From: Flavihumibacter petaseus NBRC 106054
GTDB taxonomy: Bacteria > Bacteroidota > Bacteroidia > Chitinophagales > Chitinophagaceae
Length of the DNA stretch: 64,000 nucleotides
Assembly: GCF_000974785.1 (NCBI RefSeq)
Contig: NZ_BBWV01000002.1
Coordinates: 124,001-188,000, forward strand
Direction: 5' to 3'
Shown here: piece by piece, positions 10,076-19,107 of the stretch
Numbering within the stretch: position 1 is the first letter of the stretch
Layout: each line of letters begins with the position of its first letter
Translations under genes and position numbers: made by a program
The notes under the pieces: generated by a model
What the model was told of the DNA's origin: nothing
The model's input: only the letters and a program-made list of their open reading frames with translations
Database searches by the model: none

Positions 10076-10528
10076 ATGAAAAAAGTCCTTTTGCTGGCAT
10101 TCGGACTGATGGCCCTGAATGTGCTGAATGCCCAGGTGAAGAATCCGATCCAGTGGGCCTTTGCTTCCAAAGCGATTGATGCGAACACCTATGAAGTATC
10201 CATGACTGCCAATATTGAAAACGGCTGGCATATCTATTCACAGACTACGCCAGAAGGCGGCCCGATTCCCACCGAAATCTCCTTTGCGAAGAACCCGCTG
10301 GTGAGCCTTGTGGGTGCGGCAAAGGAAGTGGGCAAAATGGAGCAGCGCCGCGAGGAACTGTTTGGCGTGGACGTAAAACAGTTTTCGGGGAAGGTGGTAT
10401 TCGTGCAGTTGGTGAAGCTGAAGGGGAAAGCCAAGACAGCATTGACGGGCAGCGTCTACTTCATGACCTGTAATGACCATGAATGCCTGCCGCCCGTTAC
10501 CAGGAAATTTGAGATCGCCCTGAATTAA
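10076..10528 (+). CDS. Free-standing DsbD N-terminal (alpha) domain protein, copy 2
   Basis: Secreted 150-residue protein (signal MKKVLLLAFGLMALNVLNAQ) that again matches the DsbD alpha domain: NGWHIYSQTTPEGGPIPTEI in the middle and the redox segment YFMTCNDHECLPPVTRKF with Cys132 and Cys137. The two cysteines have the same four-residue spacing as in copy 1. It begins after a 97-bp gap that contains a T-run, so it may have its own promoter. The next gene follows after 11 bp. The likely role is to carry reducing equivalents from the DsbD membrane domain to TlpA-type proteins or other envelope thiols. Confidence 0.87.
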   Translation: MKKVLLLAFGLMALNVLNAQVKNPIQWAFASKAIDANTYEVSMTANIENGWHIYSQTTPEGGPIPTEISFAKNPLVSLVGAAKEVGKMEQRREELFGVDVKQFSGKVVFVQLVKLKGKAKTALTGSVYFMTCNDHECLPPVTRKFEIALN

Positions 10529-10539
10529 CTGCCCATCGC

Positions 10540-10857
10540 ATGAGAATTGTAACTGCGCTGTTTTGTTTACTGGTGGTGGGTTTGTCCGCCTGCCGTTCCA
10601 GCCTGGCCGACAACGCAAAGGTAGGCGGCCGGCGAACCTTTTATGTGGAGGTGCAGAACGGGGAGCAGGTAGTCAATATGGTTGCTGATTGCTGTGCGCG
10701 GCTGGACGTGACCAGGATGGAAACGAAGACCATCCGGCAAACAGCGTGGACCAGCACGGTCTGGATAGAGGTGGAATTCCGCTCTACGCGGCAGGAGGAT
10801 ATCACCGCGGCCAAAGCCTGCATCTCACGACTACAAAATGTGAAAACCGTGAAGTGA
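10540..10857 (+). CDS. Small cysteine-containing lipoprotein of unknown function
   Basis: A 105-residue protein with a lipoprotein signal (MRIVTALFCLLVVGLSAC, lipidated Cys18). The mature part alternates strands and helices (FYVEVQNGEQVV, then VWIEVEF, then AAKACISRL), compatible with a small ferredoxin-like fold, but no family is recognised. It has a vicinal Cys51-Cys52 pair (ADCCARL) and Cys94. It starts 11 bp after a DsbD-alpha gene and precedes dsbD, so a part in thiol transfer is plausible but unproven. Confidence 0.75.
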   Translation: MRIVTALFCLLVVGLSACRSSLADNAKVGGRRTFYVEVQNGEQVVNMVADCCARLDVTRMETKTIRQTAWTSTVWIEVEFRSTRQEDITAAKACISRLQNVKTVK

Positions 10858-10924
10858 AAAATATTCGGTATTTGACGTATACATACGGTCCTGCCGGAAA
10901 TACACACCTGATAAAAGTCAGATT

Positions 10925-10986
10925 CCGGAAAATTTCCGGGATAAAATAAAACAGCTCATTTCGTAATAAACATTCCCGACTTTAAC
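10925..10986 (+). promoter_or_regulatory. Palindrome-led regulatory block upstream of dsbD
   Basis: Perfect palindrome CCGGAAAATTTCCGG (10925-10939, 7+1+7), then 13 bases, then AGCTCATTTCGT (10953-10964), 12 bases, and CGACTTTAAC (10977-10986). It aligns without gaps with blocks at 29907-29968 and 34273-34334, also just upstream of genes on the + strand. It ends 18 bp before the dsbD ATG. Probable operator plus promoter. Confidence 0.65.
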
Positions 10987-11004
10987 CTGATAATTGTGTC
11001 GATC

Positions 11005-13026
11005 ATGAAGTTTGTTCGTGCGTGTGGTAGCGCGTTATTGATCCTTATTGCTTTTACAGTGCATGCAGCGGACTCCACCGCACTGCAATTGCAACTGAAT
11101 AAGACGCGGATCAGTGATGCCGAAGTGCTGTTGTCCATCAAAACAGTTATCCCGAAGGGGATGAAAGTATATGCCTTGCAAACCAGCGAAAGCGATGCGC
11201 TGTATTCGGCCATCAGCTTTGACAGCGCGTTCCTTGGACGGTTAAATGGCAAAGTGGAGGAGAAGGGAAAGCTGGAGCAGGAGAAAGACGCTTCGCTGGA
11301 TGCGGTGGTAAAGTTTTATTCCGATACCCTGCTGTGGCAACAGAGAATAAAAGCCGCACTGACCGAAAGCCTCGTGCTGAAGGGCAGTATCAACTATATG
11401 TACCGTTCCGGTGATCTGTATCTGCCGGAAGAGAAGGCTTTCAAATTTTCCATTAAGCCGGAAGAACAGCAGGTAACGACAGGCGCTGCAGCCAGTCAAA
11501 AGGGCGTGGAGCATCAGTCCCTGTTGTGGATCTTCTTCACCGCATTTGGCGGCGGACTGCTCGCCTTGCTGACGCCCTGCGTGTACTCCATGATTCCCGT
11601 TACGGTAAGCTTTTTTACGAAGAGAAGTAAAACGCGTGCAGAGGGCATCCGGAATGCCCTGTACTATTCTTCTTCGATCGTGATCATCTTTACGCTGCTG
11701 GGTTTTCTGACCACACTCATCTTTGGCCCGGCTGCATTGAATAACCTGGCCACCAACTGGATCGCCAACCTCCTCTTCTTTGTCTTATTCGTGGTGTTCG
11801 GGATTTCCTTCCTCGGCGCTTTTGATATAGCGCTGCCATCATCCTGGACGAATAAGGCTGACAGCAAGGCAGGCAGCGGAAACTTCCTGGGCATTTTCTT
11901 CATGGCGCTTACATTGGCGTTGGTGTCTTTCTCCTGTACGGGACCGATCATCGGCAACCTGCTCGTGCTGGCAGCCAAAGGCAGCTACTGGGGACCGCTT
12001 ACCGGCATGTTCGGCTTCTCCCTCGCGCTCGCATTACCCTTTGCGCTGTTTGCCTTCTTTCCTTCCAAACTAAACGTATTGGGTAAAGCAGGCGGATGGC
12101 TCAATTCAGTGAAAGTGACGCTCGGGTTTTTAGAGCTGGCGCTCGCGCTGAAGTTTTTGTCCAACGCCGACCTGGCCAAAGGCTGGCGCCTCCTCGACCG
12201 CGAAGTATTCATCGCTGCCTGGGTAGTGATCTTCGGATTACTGGGCCTGTACCTGCTCGGCAAACTGAAATTTCATCACGATGACGAGCTTCCTAAAAAT
12301 GATTTCGGTTTACCCTACCTGAAAGTATCGCGGCTCCTGTTTGCCATGTCGTCTTTCATCTTTATGGTGTACATGATACCGGGCCTCTGGGGTGCGCCGT
12401 TGAAGGGCATCTCCGCCTTTGTTCCGCCCATGGGCACGCAGGATTACAATGCGTCGGCAGCCACCGCCAGTATCGTTCAGCCATCAGCCACCACACCTAA
12501 GGAAACCGCCATGCATCCTTCCAAATATTATGAACGGATGCGCATGTACGAGCCCGAAGTAGTCACCAAATACGGCATGGTCACTTACTTCGATTACCAG
12601 GAAGCACTCGAAGCCTCCCGCAAACTGAAGAAGCCGTTGATGCTCGACTTTACCGGCATCAACTGCGTCAACTGCCGCAAGATGGAAGGGCAGGTGTGGA
12701 GTGATCCTGAGGTAATGAAAAGACTGAAGGAAGACTTTGTGATCGTCTCCCTCTATGTGGATGTGCACAATATCGATATCCCTGAAGGCGAACAATATTT
12801 CTCCAAAGTGCTGGACAAACAGGTGGAAACCCTGGGCGATCTCAATGCCGACCGCCAGGTGACCCACTTCGGTGCCAATACCCAACCCTACTATTTCTTC
12901 CTGGACGGCAACGAAAAGCGCCTGGCACCGGAAGGCTATGGCTATGATCCGGACATTCCCAAATTCATTCAGCTGCTGGACCAGGTAAAGGCAGCCTATC
13001 AACAGAACATTTCATCTGTCAAATAA
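11005..13026 (+). CDS. dsbD: DsbD-type thiol:disulfide interchange protein with a cysteine-less alpha domain
   Basis: Inner-membrane protein moving electrons from cytoplasmic thioredoxin to the periplasm. The ATG at 11005 gives 673 residues and a signal peptide ending VHAA; a GTG three codons upstream is less likely. Order: N-terminal alpha-like domain (about 25-155), eight-helix CcdA-like membrane domain with Cys192 (LLTPCVYSMIP) and Cys311 (FSCTGPIIGNLL), then a C-terminal thioredoxin domain with Cys554-V-N-Cys557 (NCVNCRKME). The alpha domain is odd: where free-standing relatives read CNDHEC or CDLRQC it reads RSGDLY (residues 134-139), so both redox cysteines are missing. The beta and gamma cysteines are intact. 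A conserved palindrome lies upstream. Confidence 0.92.
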   Translation: MKFVRACGSALLILIAFTVHAADSTALQLQLNKTRISDAEVLLSIKTVIPKGMKVYALQTSESDALYSAISFDSAFLGRLNGKVEEKGKLEQEKDASLDAVVKFYSDTLLWQQRIKAALTESLVLKGSINYMYRSGDLYLPEEKAFKFSIKPEEQQVTTGAAASQKGVEHQSLLWIFFTAFGGGLLALLTPCVYSMIPVTVSFFTKRSKTRAEGIRNALYYSSSIVIIFTLLGFLTTLIFGPAALNNLATNWIANLLFFVLFVVFGISFLGAFDIALPSSWTNKADSKAGSGNFLGIFFMALTLALVSFSCTGPIIGNLLVLAAKGSYWGPLTGMFGFSLALALPFALFAFFPSKLNVLGKAGGWLNSVKVTLGFLELALALKFLSNADLAKGWRLLDREVFIAAWVVIFGLLGLYLLGKLKFHHDDELPKNDFGLPYLKVSRLLFAMSSFIFMVYMIPGLWGAPLKGISAFVPPMGTQDYNASAATASIVQPSATTPKETAMHPSKYYERMRMYEPEVVTKYGMVTYFDYQEALEASRKLKKPLMLDFTGINCVNCRKMEGQVWSDPEVMKRLKEDFVIVSLYVDVHNIDIPEGEQYFSKVLDKQVETLGDLNADRQVTHFGANTQPYYFFLDGNEKRLAPEGYGYDPDIPKFIQLLDQVKAAYQQNISSVK

Positions 13027-13032
13027 GAACCC

Positions 13033-15966
13033 ATGCGAATAGTAAGCACCTTCCTGCTGCTGATGGCAATGGCTGTCTCGCTCAAAGCCCAGAAGGGTAT
13101 TGAGTGGAAGCAGGCAACAGCAGGCGGATACACCTACCGGTATGTCACCAACGACCCGATGGGCGCCCGGTTTTATACCCTGAAGAACGGCCTGACCGTC
13201 ATCCTGTCCAAAAACACTAAAGAACCCCGTGTTGCGGTACGCGTTGCCGTACGGGCAGGCAGTAACAGTGATCCTGTTGATCACACCGGCCTCGCACACT
13301 ACCTCGAACACCTGCTGTTCAAGGGAACCGACAAATACGGTTCGCTGGACTGGTCAAAGGAAAAACCCCTGCTCGACCAGGTGGAAAAACTCTACGAACA
13401 GTACAATAAGACAACAGATCCTGCCCAACGCAAAACCATCTATCAGCAGATTGACCAGGTTTCCGGCGAAGCCGCCAAATATGCCATTGCCGGTGAATAC
13501 GACCGCATGATGAAAGTGCTGGGATCACAAGCCACCAATGCGCATACCTGGGTAGAAGAAACTGTCTACGAGGAAGACATTCCCGCCAATGCGATGGACA
13601 AGTTCCTGGCCATCCAGGCAGAACGTTTCCGTTACCCCGTCTTCCGCATTTTCCATACGGAGCTCGAAGCGGTGTATGAAGAAAAGAACCGCGGGCTGGA
13701 CAATGACGGCAACAAGATGCAGGAAGCCATGTTCTCTTCTATATTTCCAACCCACCACTACGGGCAGCAGACGACCATCGGCACCATTGAGCACCTGAAG
13801 AACCCCTCCATCGTGGCCATCCGGCAATTCTACGACAAGTTCTATGTGCCCAACAATATGGCCATCATCATGGCCGGCGATTTCAATCCCGACGAACTAG
13901 TCGCTAAGATCGACAAGCAGTTTGCTTTTATGCAACCGAAGCCGGTGGAGGAATACAAAGGCCCGAAAGAAGCGCCGATCAACGGCCCCGAGGTCAAGGA
14001 AGTTTTCGGACCATCTGCAGAAAGTGTACGCCTCGTGTATCGTGCACCGGCGGCCGGAACCCGCGATGCCATGCTGGCCGACCTCGCCAGTTCGGTGTTG
14101 AGCAATGGCAACGCCGGACTGATCGATCTGAACCTGAACAAGCAGCAAAAAGTGCTGGGTGCGGGAGCAGGACTGTGGCAGTACCGGGACTATGGTATTT
14201 TCTTCCTGGTGGCTTCACCCAAGCAGGGGCAGACCCTGGAAGCTGCGAAAGACCTCCTGATGGGCCAGTTGAATGACCTGAAGAACGGCAACTTCGAGGA
14301 GTCGCTGATCCCGGCGATCGTGGCCAATTCCAAACTTAATGAATTGCAGGGCCTCGAAAACAACGGCAACCGCGTGAATCAATTGATGGATGACTACATC
14401 AAATCAAAAGGGGCGAGCTGGAACAAGAACGTCGCCATGATCGATGAAATGAAGAAGGTATCCAAAAAAGAGTTGTCCGATTTCGCGAAAGGCTTCTTCA
14501 CTGATAACAACTATGTTATCCTTTACAAGCGGAAAGGAGAAGATAAAAATGTGACTAAGGTGGACAAGCCACCGATTACGCCGGTGGAAACCAACGAAGG
14601 AAAAACCTCGCCTTTTGTAGCGGCGGTCATCGAATCCAAACTACCCGCCGTGAAGCCGGTATGGATCGACTATGATAATGACCTGCAGAAACGCCAACTC
14701 AACAATGCTGAACTGTTGTATGTGCCCAATAAGGAGAATGGTTTATTCCGCCTGACTTACCAGTTCGATATGGGTGGCTGGAACAACAAGCTGTTGCCCA
14801 TTGCTGCACAGTACCTGGAATACCTCGGTACAGACAAGTTGACCTCAGAAGCCATCAGCAAGCAGTTTTACAATCTCGCGTGCAGCTTCGACGTGCAGCC
14901 GGGAGATGATCAGACGGCCATCACCATCAGCGGCCTGGGTGAGAATTTTGAAAAAGCCGTACGGTTGTTCGAAGACCTGATCCGGAATTGTCAACCTGAT
15001 GCCGAAGCGCTGGAGAACCTGAAGGCTACAATTCTTAAAGCAAGGGCCAATAATAAACTAAACAAGGGATCAATTGCCCGGGGATTACAATCCTATGCTT
15101 ATTATGGTGCACAGAATCCCTTCAATTATGTATTGCCGGAAGCCGCACTGCAGGCCCTGAAACCGGAAGACCTGACGACCATCCTGCATTCGCTGTTCAA
15201 CTACCAGCATAAGATCGGCTACTATGGACCGCTCTCTTTGACTGCCTCTTCGGGCAGCCTGAAGAACCTGCACCCGTTACCGGGCAGCTGGACTTCGGCA
15301 CCGGCACCGGTAAAATTTGAGCGGATCACGCAGGGAAGCAACAAAGTATTGTTTGCCAATTACGATGCAGTGCAGAGCGAGATCTTCTGGGTAAGGTCAC
15401 TGTCAAAATATGACCCGAAAAATGAAGCACTGGTGAATGTGTTCAACAATTATTTCGGTGGGGGTATGGGTACCATTGTGTTCTCGGTGATACGGGAATC
15501 AAAAGCCCTGGCCTATTCCACCTATGCTTTTGTGAACACGCCTTCCCGGAAAAGCGATCCGTTCTCCTTTGTGGCTTATGTGGGTAGCCAGGCCGATAAA
15601 ATGAATGATGCGATCAAGGCAATGAACGAATTGCTGAATGACCTGCCGCAGGTGGAGCAGGGATTCACCAATGCACGCACAGGTTTGATGAAAGATATGG
15701 AGACCGACCGAATCCAACCCAATGCGATCATCGCCAGTTACCTCAATGCGCAGCGCAAAGGAATAACGGTTGACCAGCGGCAGGTAAACTACGAAGCCTA
15801 TAAAAACATTACGCTGAACGATCTCGATGCCTTTCACCGGGAAAAATTATCACAGCAGCCATACACGTATTGTGTGGTGGCATCGGATAAGAAGGTCAGT
15901 CTGGATGACCTGAAAAAATACGGTGAGCTGAAAGTTTTAAGCCTGGAAGAGATTTTCGGCTACTGA
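13033..15966 (+). CDS. Secreted M16-family zinc metallopeptidase
   Basis: Pitrilysin/insulinase-type peptidase, 977 residues, with a signal peptide (MRIVSTFLLLMAMAVSLKAQ). The inverted zinc motif HxxEH is present as His89-Tyr-Leu-Glu92-His93 (GLAHYLEHLLFKGT). The third ligand probably lies in ELEAVYEEKNRG (residues 210-220), farther away than usual because of a roughly 45-residue insertion rich in charged helices. The C-terminal half has the second, catalytically dead M16 repeat, including FGGGMGTIVFSVIRESKALAYS. It starts 6 bp after dsbD and ends the + strand cluster. M16 peptidases in Bacteroidota degrade imported peptides in the periplasm, which fits a SusCD system taking up peptides (inference). 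Confidence 0.93.
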   Translation: MRIVSTFLLLMAMAVSLKAQKGIEWKQATAGGYTYRYVTNDPMGARFYTLKNGLTVILSKNTKEPRVAVRVAVRAGSNSDPVDHTGLAHYLEHLLFKGTDKYGSLDWSKEKPLLDQVEKLYEQYNKTTDPAQRKTIYQQIDQVSGEAAKYAIAGEYDRMMKVLGSQATNAHTWVEETVYEEDIPANAMDKFLAIQAERFRYPVFRIFHTELEAVYEEKNRGLDNDGNKMQEAMFSSIFPTHHYGQQTTIGTIEHLKNPSIVAIRQFYDKFYVPNNMAIIMAGDFNPDELVAKIDKQFAFMQPKPVEEYKGPKEAPINGPEVKEVFGPSAESVRLVYRAPAAGTRDAMLADLASSVLSNGNAGLIDLNLNKQQKVLGAGAGLWQYRDYGIFFLVASPKQGQTLEAAKDLLMGQLNDLKNGNFEESLIPAIVANSKLNELQGLENNGNRVNQLMDDYIKSKGASWNKNVAMIDEMKKVSKKELSDFAKGFFTDNNYVILYKRKGEDKNVTKVDKPPITPVETNEGKTSPFVAAVIESKLPAVKPVWIDYDNDLQKRQLNNAELLYVPNKENGLFRLTYQFDMGGWNNKLLPIAAQYLEYLGTDKLTSEAISKQFYNLACSFDVQPGDDQTAITISGLGENFEKAVRLFEDLIRNCQPDAEALENLKATILKARANNKLNKGSIARGLQSYAYYGAQNPFNYVLPEAALQALKPEDLTTILHSLFNYQHKIGYYGPLSLTASSGSLKNLHPLPGSWTSAPAPVKFERITQGSNKVLFANYDAVQSEIFWVRSLSKYDPKNEALVNVFNNYFGGGMGTIVFSVIRESKALAYSTYAFVNTPSRKSDPFSFVAYVGSQADKMNDAIKAMNELLNDLPQVEQGFTNARTGLMKDMETDRIQPNAIIASYLNAQRKGITVDQRQVNYEAYKNITLNDLDAFHREKLSQQPYTYCVVASDKKVSLDDLKKYGELKVLSLEEIFGY

Positions 15967-16289
15967 TTTCTTTTCTCATGTGTGTGTAACCCTAGAGTGA
16001 TGTGTCTACATCGCTCACCGGTCAACACAGTTGCCATCCTTATTGGCAAAAGATCATGATAGGTTTTGGTTTGTTTTCAATTCTACCCTTTTGCCATCCT
16101 GATGCCACCCCAATGCGTAGCTGTTGGTAGCCCGGCCCATAGCCTGAATTTACCCGGATTTTACCTGGTTTTCATAGGAAAAACGGGTAAAATCCGGGTA
16201 AAACCCGGGCATCAATGGGGTACCACAGGCTTATCAACAGGGTTGCACCAGGGATAATGTTGAATAAGATAAAAGAGGATTTGCTGCGC
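15967..16289. other. Convergent intergenic region with two hairpins
   Basis: 323 bp between the M16 peptidase gene (+) and the iron-sulfur subunit gene (-). It holds a 9-bp stem with a 4-base loop (15995-16016, one G-T pair) and a much longer hairpin at 16150-16201. No credible gene was seen; the short open frames here have no protein-like composition. Confidence 0.6.
16150..16201. terminator. Long 23-bp-stem hairpin between convergent genes
   Basis: Left arm 16150-16172 and right arm 16179-16201 pair over 23 positions: the outer 16 are perfect (TTACCCGGATTTTACC with its complement), the inner seven have one G-T pair and one mismatch. The loop is CATAGG. Flanking A/T runs inside the arms mean it could end transcription from both sides. 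The stem is longer than a usual terminator. Confidence 0.6.
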
Positions 16290-16751
16290 TCAGCCTTTCC
16301 TCTGTATCTCAGCCGCCAGCTGGATGGCTTTGTGAATGCGCAGGTAGGTGCCGCAGCGGCAGATATTGCCTTCCATGGCATTGTCTATGTCTTTATCAGT
16401 GGGGTTCTTGTTTTCCTTCAGCAATACGGCTGCCGACATGATTTGTCCGGCCTGGCAGTACCCGCACTGGCTGACATCCAGTTCCAGCCATGCCTGCTGC
16501 AGGGGATGATCGCCATTCACTGAAAGCCCTTCAATAGTGACCACCTTTTGCCCGGCAGCCCTGCTGACCGTGGTGACACAAGAACGGACCGCTTCGCCGT
16601 TCAGGTGCACCGTGCAGGCGCCACATTGGGCAATGCCACATCCGTACTTGGTACCGACGAGTCCGACAATATCCCTGAGCACCCATAGGAGAGGCGTATT
16701 GGGATCAATATTGAGTTCGTAGTCTTTCTTATTGATGTTTAGCTTCAGCAT
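16290..16751 (-). CDS. (2Fe-2S) subunit of a xanthine-dehydrogenase-family oxidoreductase
   Basis: Small electron-transfer subunit of the isoquinoline 1-oxidoreductase / aldehyde-oxidase type. In its 153 residues the plant-ferredoxin-like cluster uses Cys38, Cys43, Cys46 and Cys58 ([16 protein letters not shown]), and the second, all-helical cluster uses Cys96, Cys99, Cys131 and Cys133 ([18 protein letters not shown]). There is no signal peptide; it presumably travels with the Tat-exported large subunit. It begins 29 bp after the molybdenum subunit gene and is the last gene of the eight-gene minus-strand operon. No FAD subunit gene is present, typical of the IorAB-type enzymes that pass electrons to a cytochrome or quinone. 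Confidence 0.93.
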   Translation of the reverse strand: MLKLNINKKDYELNIDPNTPLLWVLRDIVGLVGTKYGCGIAQCGACTVHLNGEAVRSCVTTVSRAAGQKVVTIEGLSVNGDHPLQQAWLELDVSQCGYCQAGQIMSAAVLLKENKNPTDKDIDNAMEGNICRCGTYLRIHKAIQLAAEIQRKG

Positions 16752-16780
16752 AACGGGATGTTGTTGGTGAACAAGCGCAC

Positions 16781-19063
16781 TTAAAATGGTCTCTTGTTTT
16801 CAGGCTTTGTCGCCGTTTTCGGTGGCGGGTTCAGGTAGGGCTGATCGTAATGCCGTTTGCCCGTCGCCTTGTACAGGGCATTGGCAACAGCCCCGAAAAC
16901 AGGTGGAAACGGTGGTTCGCCCAGTCCGGTCGGATCAAGATCATTCTGCACGAAATGCACTTCGATTTTATCCGGTGCTTCGCTGTGCCGGATCATCCGG
17001 TACCGGTGGAAGTTGTTTTGTTCAGCCTTCCCTTCCTTATGACTGAGCCTGCCATAAAAGGCATTGCCGATGCCGTCGGTCACTGCACCTTCCACCATGT
17101 TGGTCGCAGCATCGGTATTGATCACGATACCGCAATCCATCGCACTATACACCCTTTCTACAAACGGACGACCATCCTTCATCACCATATCCACCACATG
17201 CGCCGCATAGGAATTGTGGCAGAAATAGGCTGCCACGCCGCGGTGGTATTTTTTGTTCTCCGGTTTTCCCCAACCGGACTTCTCCCTGACCAGTTGCAAC
17301 ACGCCCGCATAACGATCGGCGTCATAATCATTCTTTTCTCCGATGGGTTTCTCTTTCGCTCTTTTCAGCAGTTCCAGCCTTAAATCAATTGGGTCCTTAC
17401 CCATGGCTTCAGCCACTTCATCCAGGAAGGATTGCTCTGCCGCTGCATTGAAATTGGACCTGGGCGCCCTGAAGGCACCGATGGTAATATTGGAGGGGAT
17501 CTGCCAGCCTTCGGCCAGGTAGTTATCCACCGCACCCGCGGGGAAACGGTTCGCATGGATGGCATGCTCGGGAATGCCACCGCCTTTCACATGAAACGCT
17601 ATAAGGTTTTTATTGGCATCCAACGCAGCACGGTAGGTAGCGGTATACATGGGCCGGTAGATGCCGTAGGTCATGTCATCTTCCCTGGTGTAGATCAGTT
17701 TGACTGGTGCCTTCACTTTCCTGGAAATAAGCGCCGCTTCGGAAAGGTAATGCCCATAGGCCCTGCGGCCGAACCCGCCACCCATCCGCGTCATCCGGAT
17801 CTCGATCTTTTCAGGAGGCAGGTTTAGGATTTTGGACAGCGTGGGTTCCGTCCACCCCGGCGCCTGGAGGGGACCGGCCAGCAATGCTTTTTCATCCGTT
17901 ACATCGGCAAAGAAATTCATGGGCTCCATGCAGTTGTGCGCCAGGAATGGCGCATTGTAGGTGCGCTCGATGATCTGCGCGGCATTCCTGAATGCCGATT
18001 CGGGGTCGCCGTCTTTCCGGAGTTGCTGCGCTGGCTGTTTGGAAAATGCTTCCATTTTCGCCAGCTGGCTATCCGTGCTTTCCAGTTCACCCGGCACGGT
18101 AACTTCCCTTTTCCCGTTGCGGCCGGCCATCGTGTCTTTGGTATCACCGGCAGGTTGCCATTGTGCGACCAGTTTTTTCCGCGCATTCATCACTTCCCAG
18201 GTGGTCTTGCCGACCACCACCAGGAGCTCATTAAAAGTGCGGGTGTCGAAACCGCCCTGTTCAAATCCTTCAGGATAGAGTTTCAGGGAAAAAACATCTT
18301 TGATACCGGGCATACCCAGGGCCTGTGACGCATCGAAAGATTGCAGTTTCATCCCAAAGGCGGGCGGATGCTGGATCATGGCGATCAGCATGCCTTCCTG
18401 GTGATAATCCAGGCCGAAAAGCGGTTTGCCGGTAACGATCTTTGATCCTTCCACATTCTTTTGCGCTTTCCGTAAGATCTTAAAATCCTTTACTGCTTTC
18501 GTATGTATTTCTTTGGGTACAGGTATTGCCGCCGCCTTCGTGGCAAAACTGCCGTAAGTGGCGGACCTGCCACTTTTTTCATGGAAGATGGTCGCCGCTT
18601 TCGTGGTCAGTTCTTCCACCGGAACCGACCAGGTGCCGGCCGCTGCCTGCAGCAGCATGGCGCGGGCTGCAGCACCTGCTTCCCGCATGGGTTTCCAGTA
18701 CATCCTCACAGAATTGCTGCCACCGGTAAACTGGGGGCCCAGCTTAACATTGTCGTGCGGCCCCATTTCGACGACGATCTTTTCCCAGTCGGCATCGAGT
18801 TCCTCTGCAATGATCATCGGCAGGGAGGTCATTACATTCTGGCCGAATTCCGGGTTCGGGTTGAGGATCCTGATCACATTGTCCGGCGTGATCCTGATAT
18901 AGCCAGTCAGTTCAGACCATTGTCCAGGCACCCCGGCATCTATGCCGTTAGCTGCTTTGACGGCTTCCGGCAGCCAGGAAAAACTGATCATCAGTCCGCC
19001 GCCTGCGAGTAAGGAAGACCTTAAAAAGGAACGGCGGCTGTGGGTGGTTTTAGATGGTTCCAT
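16781..19063 (-). CDS. Molybdopterin-binding subunit, aldehyde/isoquinoline oxidoreductase type
   Basis: Large catalytic subunit (760 residues) of a molybdenum hydroxylase. The N-terminus carries a twin-arginine export signal ([18 protein letters not shown]), so the mature enzyme acts in the periplasm. Cofactor-binding glycine-rich stretches include [14 protein letters not shown] and [18 protein letters not shown]. Near the C-terminus [18 protein letters not shown] contains the glutamate expected to act as base. The length and architecture (two Ald_Xan_dh_C2 halves) fit IorB-type enzymes oxidising aldehydes or N-heterocycles. The substrate cannot be read from sequence. The iron-sulfur subunit is encoded immediately downstream. 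Confidence 0.92.
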   Translation of the reverse strand: MEPSKTTHSRRSFLRSSLLAGGGLMISFSWLPEAVKAANGIDAGVPGQWSELTGYIRITPDNVIRILNPNPEFGQNVMTSLPMIIAEELDADWEKIVVEMGPHDNVKLGPQFTGGSNSVRMYWKPMREAGAAARAMLLQAAAGTWSVPVEELTTKAATIFHEKSGRSATYGSFATKAAAIPVPKEIHTKAVKDFKILRKAQKNVEGSKIVTGKPLFGLDYHQEGMLIAMIQHPPAFGMKLQSFDASQALGMPGIKDVFSLKLYPEGFEQGGFDTRTFNELLVVVGKTTWEVMNARKKLVAQWQPAGDTKDTMAGRNGKREVTVPGELESTDSQLAKMEAFSKQPAQQLRKDGDPESAFRNAAQIIERTYNAPFLAHNCMEPMNFFADVTDEKALLAGPLQAPGWTEPTLSKILNLPPEKIEIRMTRMGGGFGRRAYGHYLSEAALISRKVKAPVKLIYTREDDMTYGIYRPMYTATYRAALDANKNLIAFHVKGGGIPEHAIHANRFPAGAVDNYLAEGWQIPSNITIGAFRAPRSNFNAAAEQSFLDEVAEAMGKDPIDLRLELLKRAKEKPIGEKNDYDADRYAGVLQLVREKSGWGKPENKKYHRGVAAYFCHNSYAAHVVDMVMKDGRPFVERVYSAMDCGIVINTDAATNMVEGAVTDGIGNAFYGRLSHKEGKAEQNNFHRYRMIRHSEAPDKIEVHFVQNDLDPTGLGEPPFPPVFGAVANALYKATGKRHYDQPYLNPPPKTATKPENKRPF

Positions 19064-19107
19064 AGATCAGGGAATTGTAATGAACTGAATTTACTGAATT
19101 TGACCGG

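Noticed and set aside
16066-16257. Short + strand open frame in the convergent intergenic region
   Set aside because: It lies across the long hairpin and has no protein-like features.
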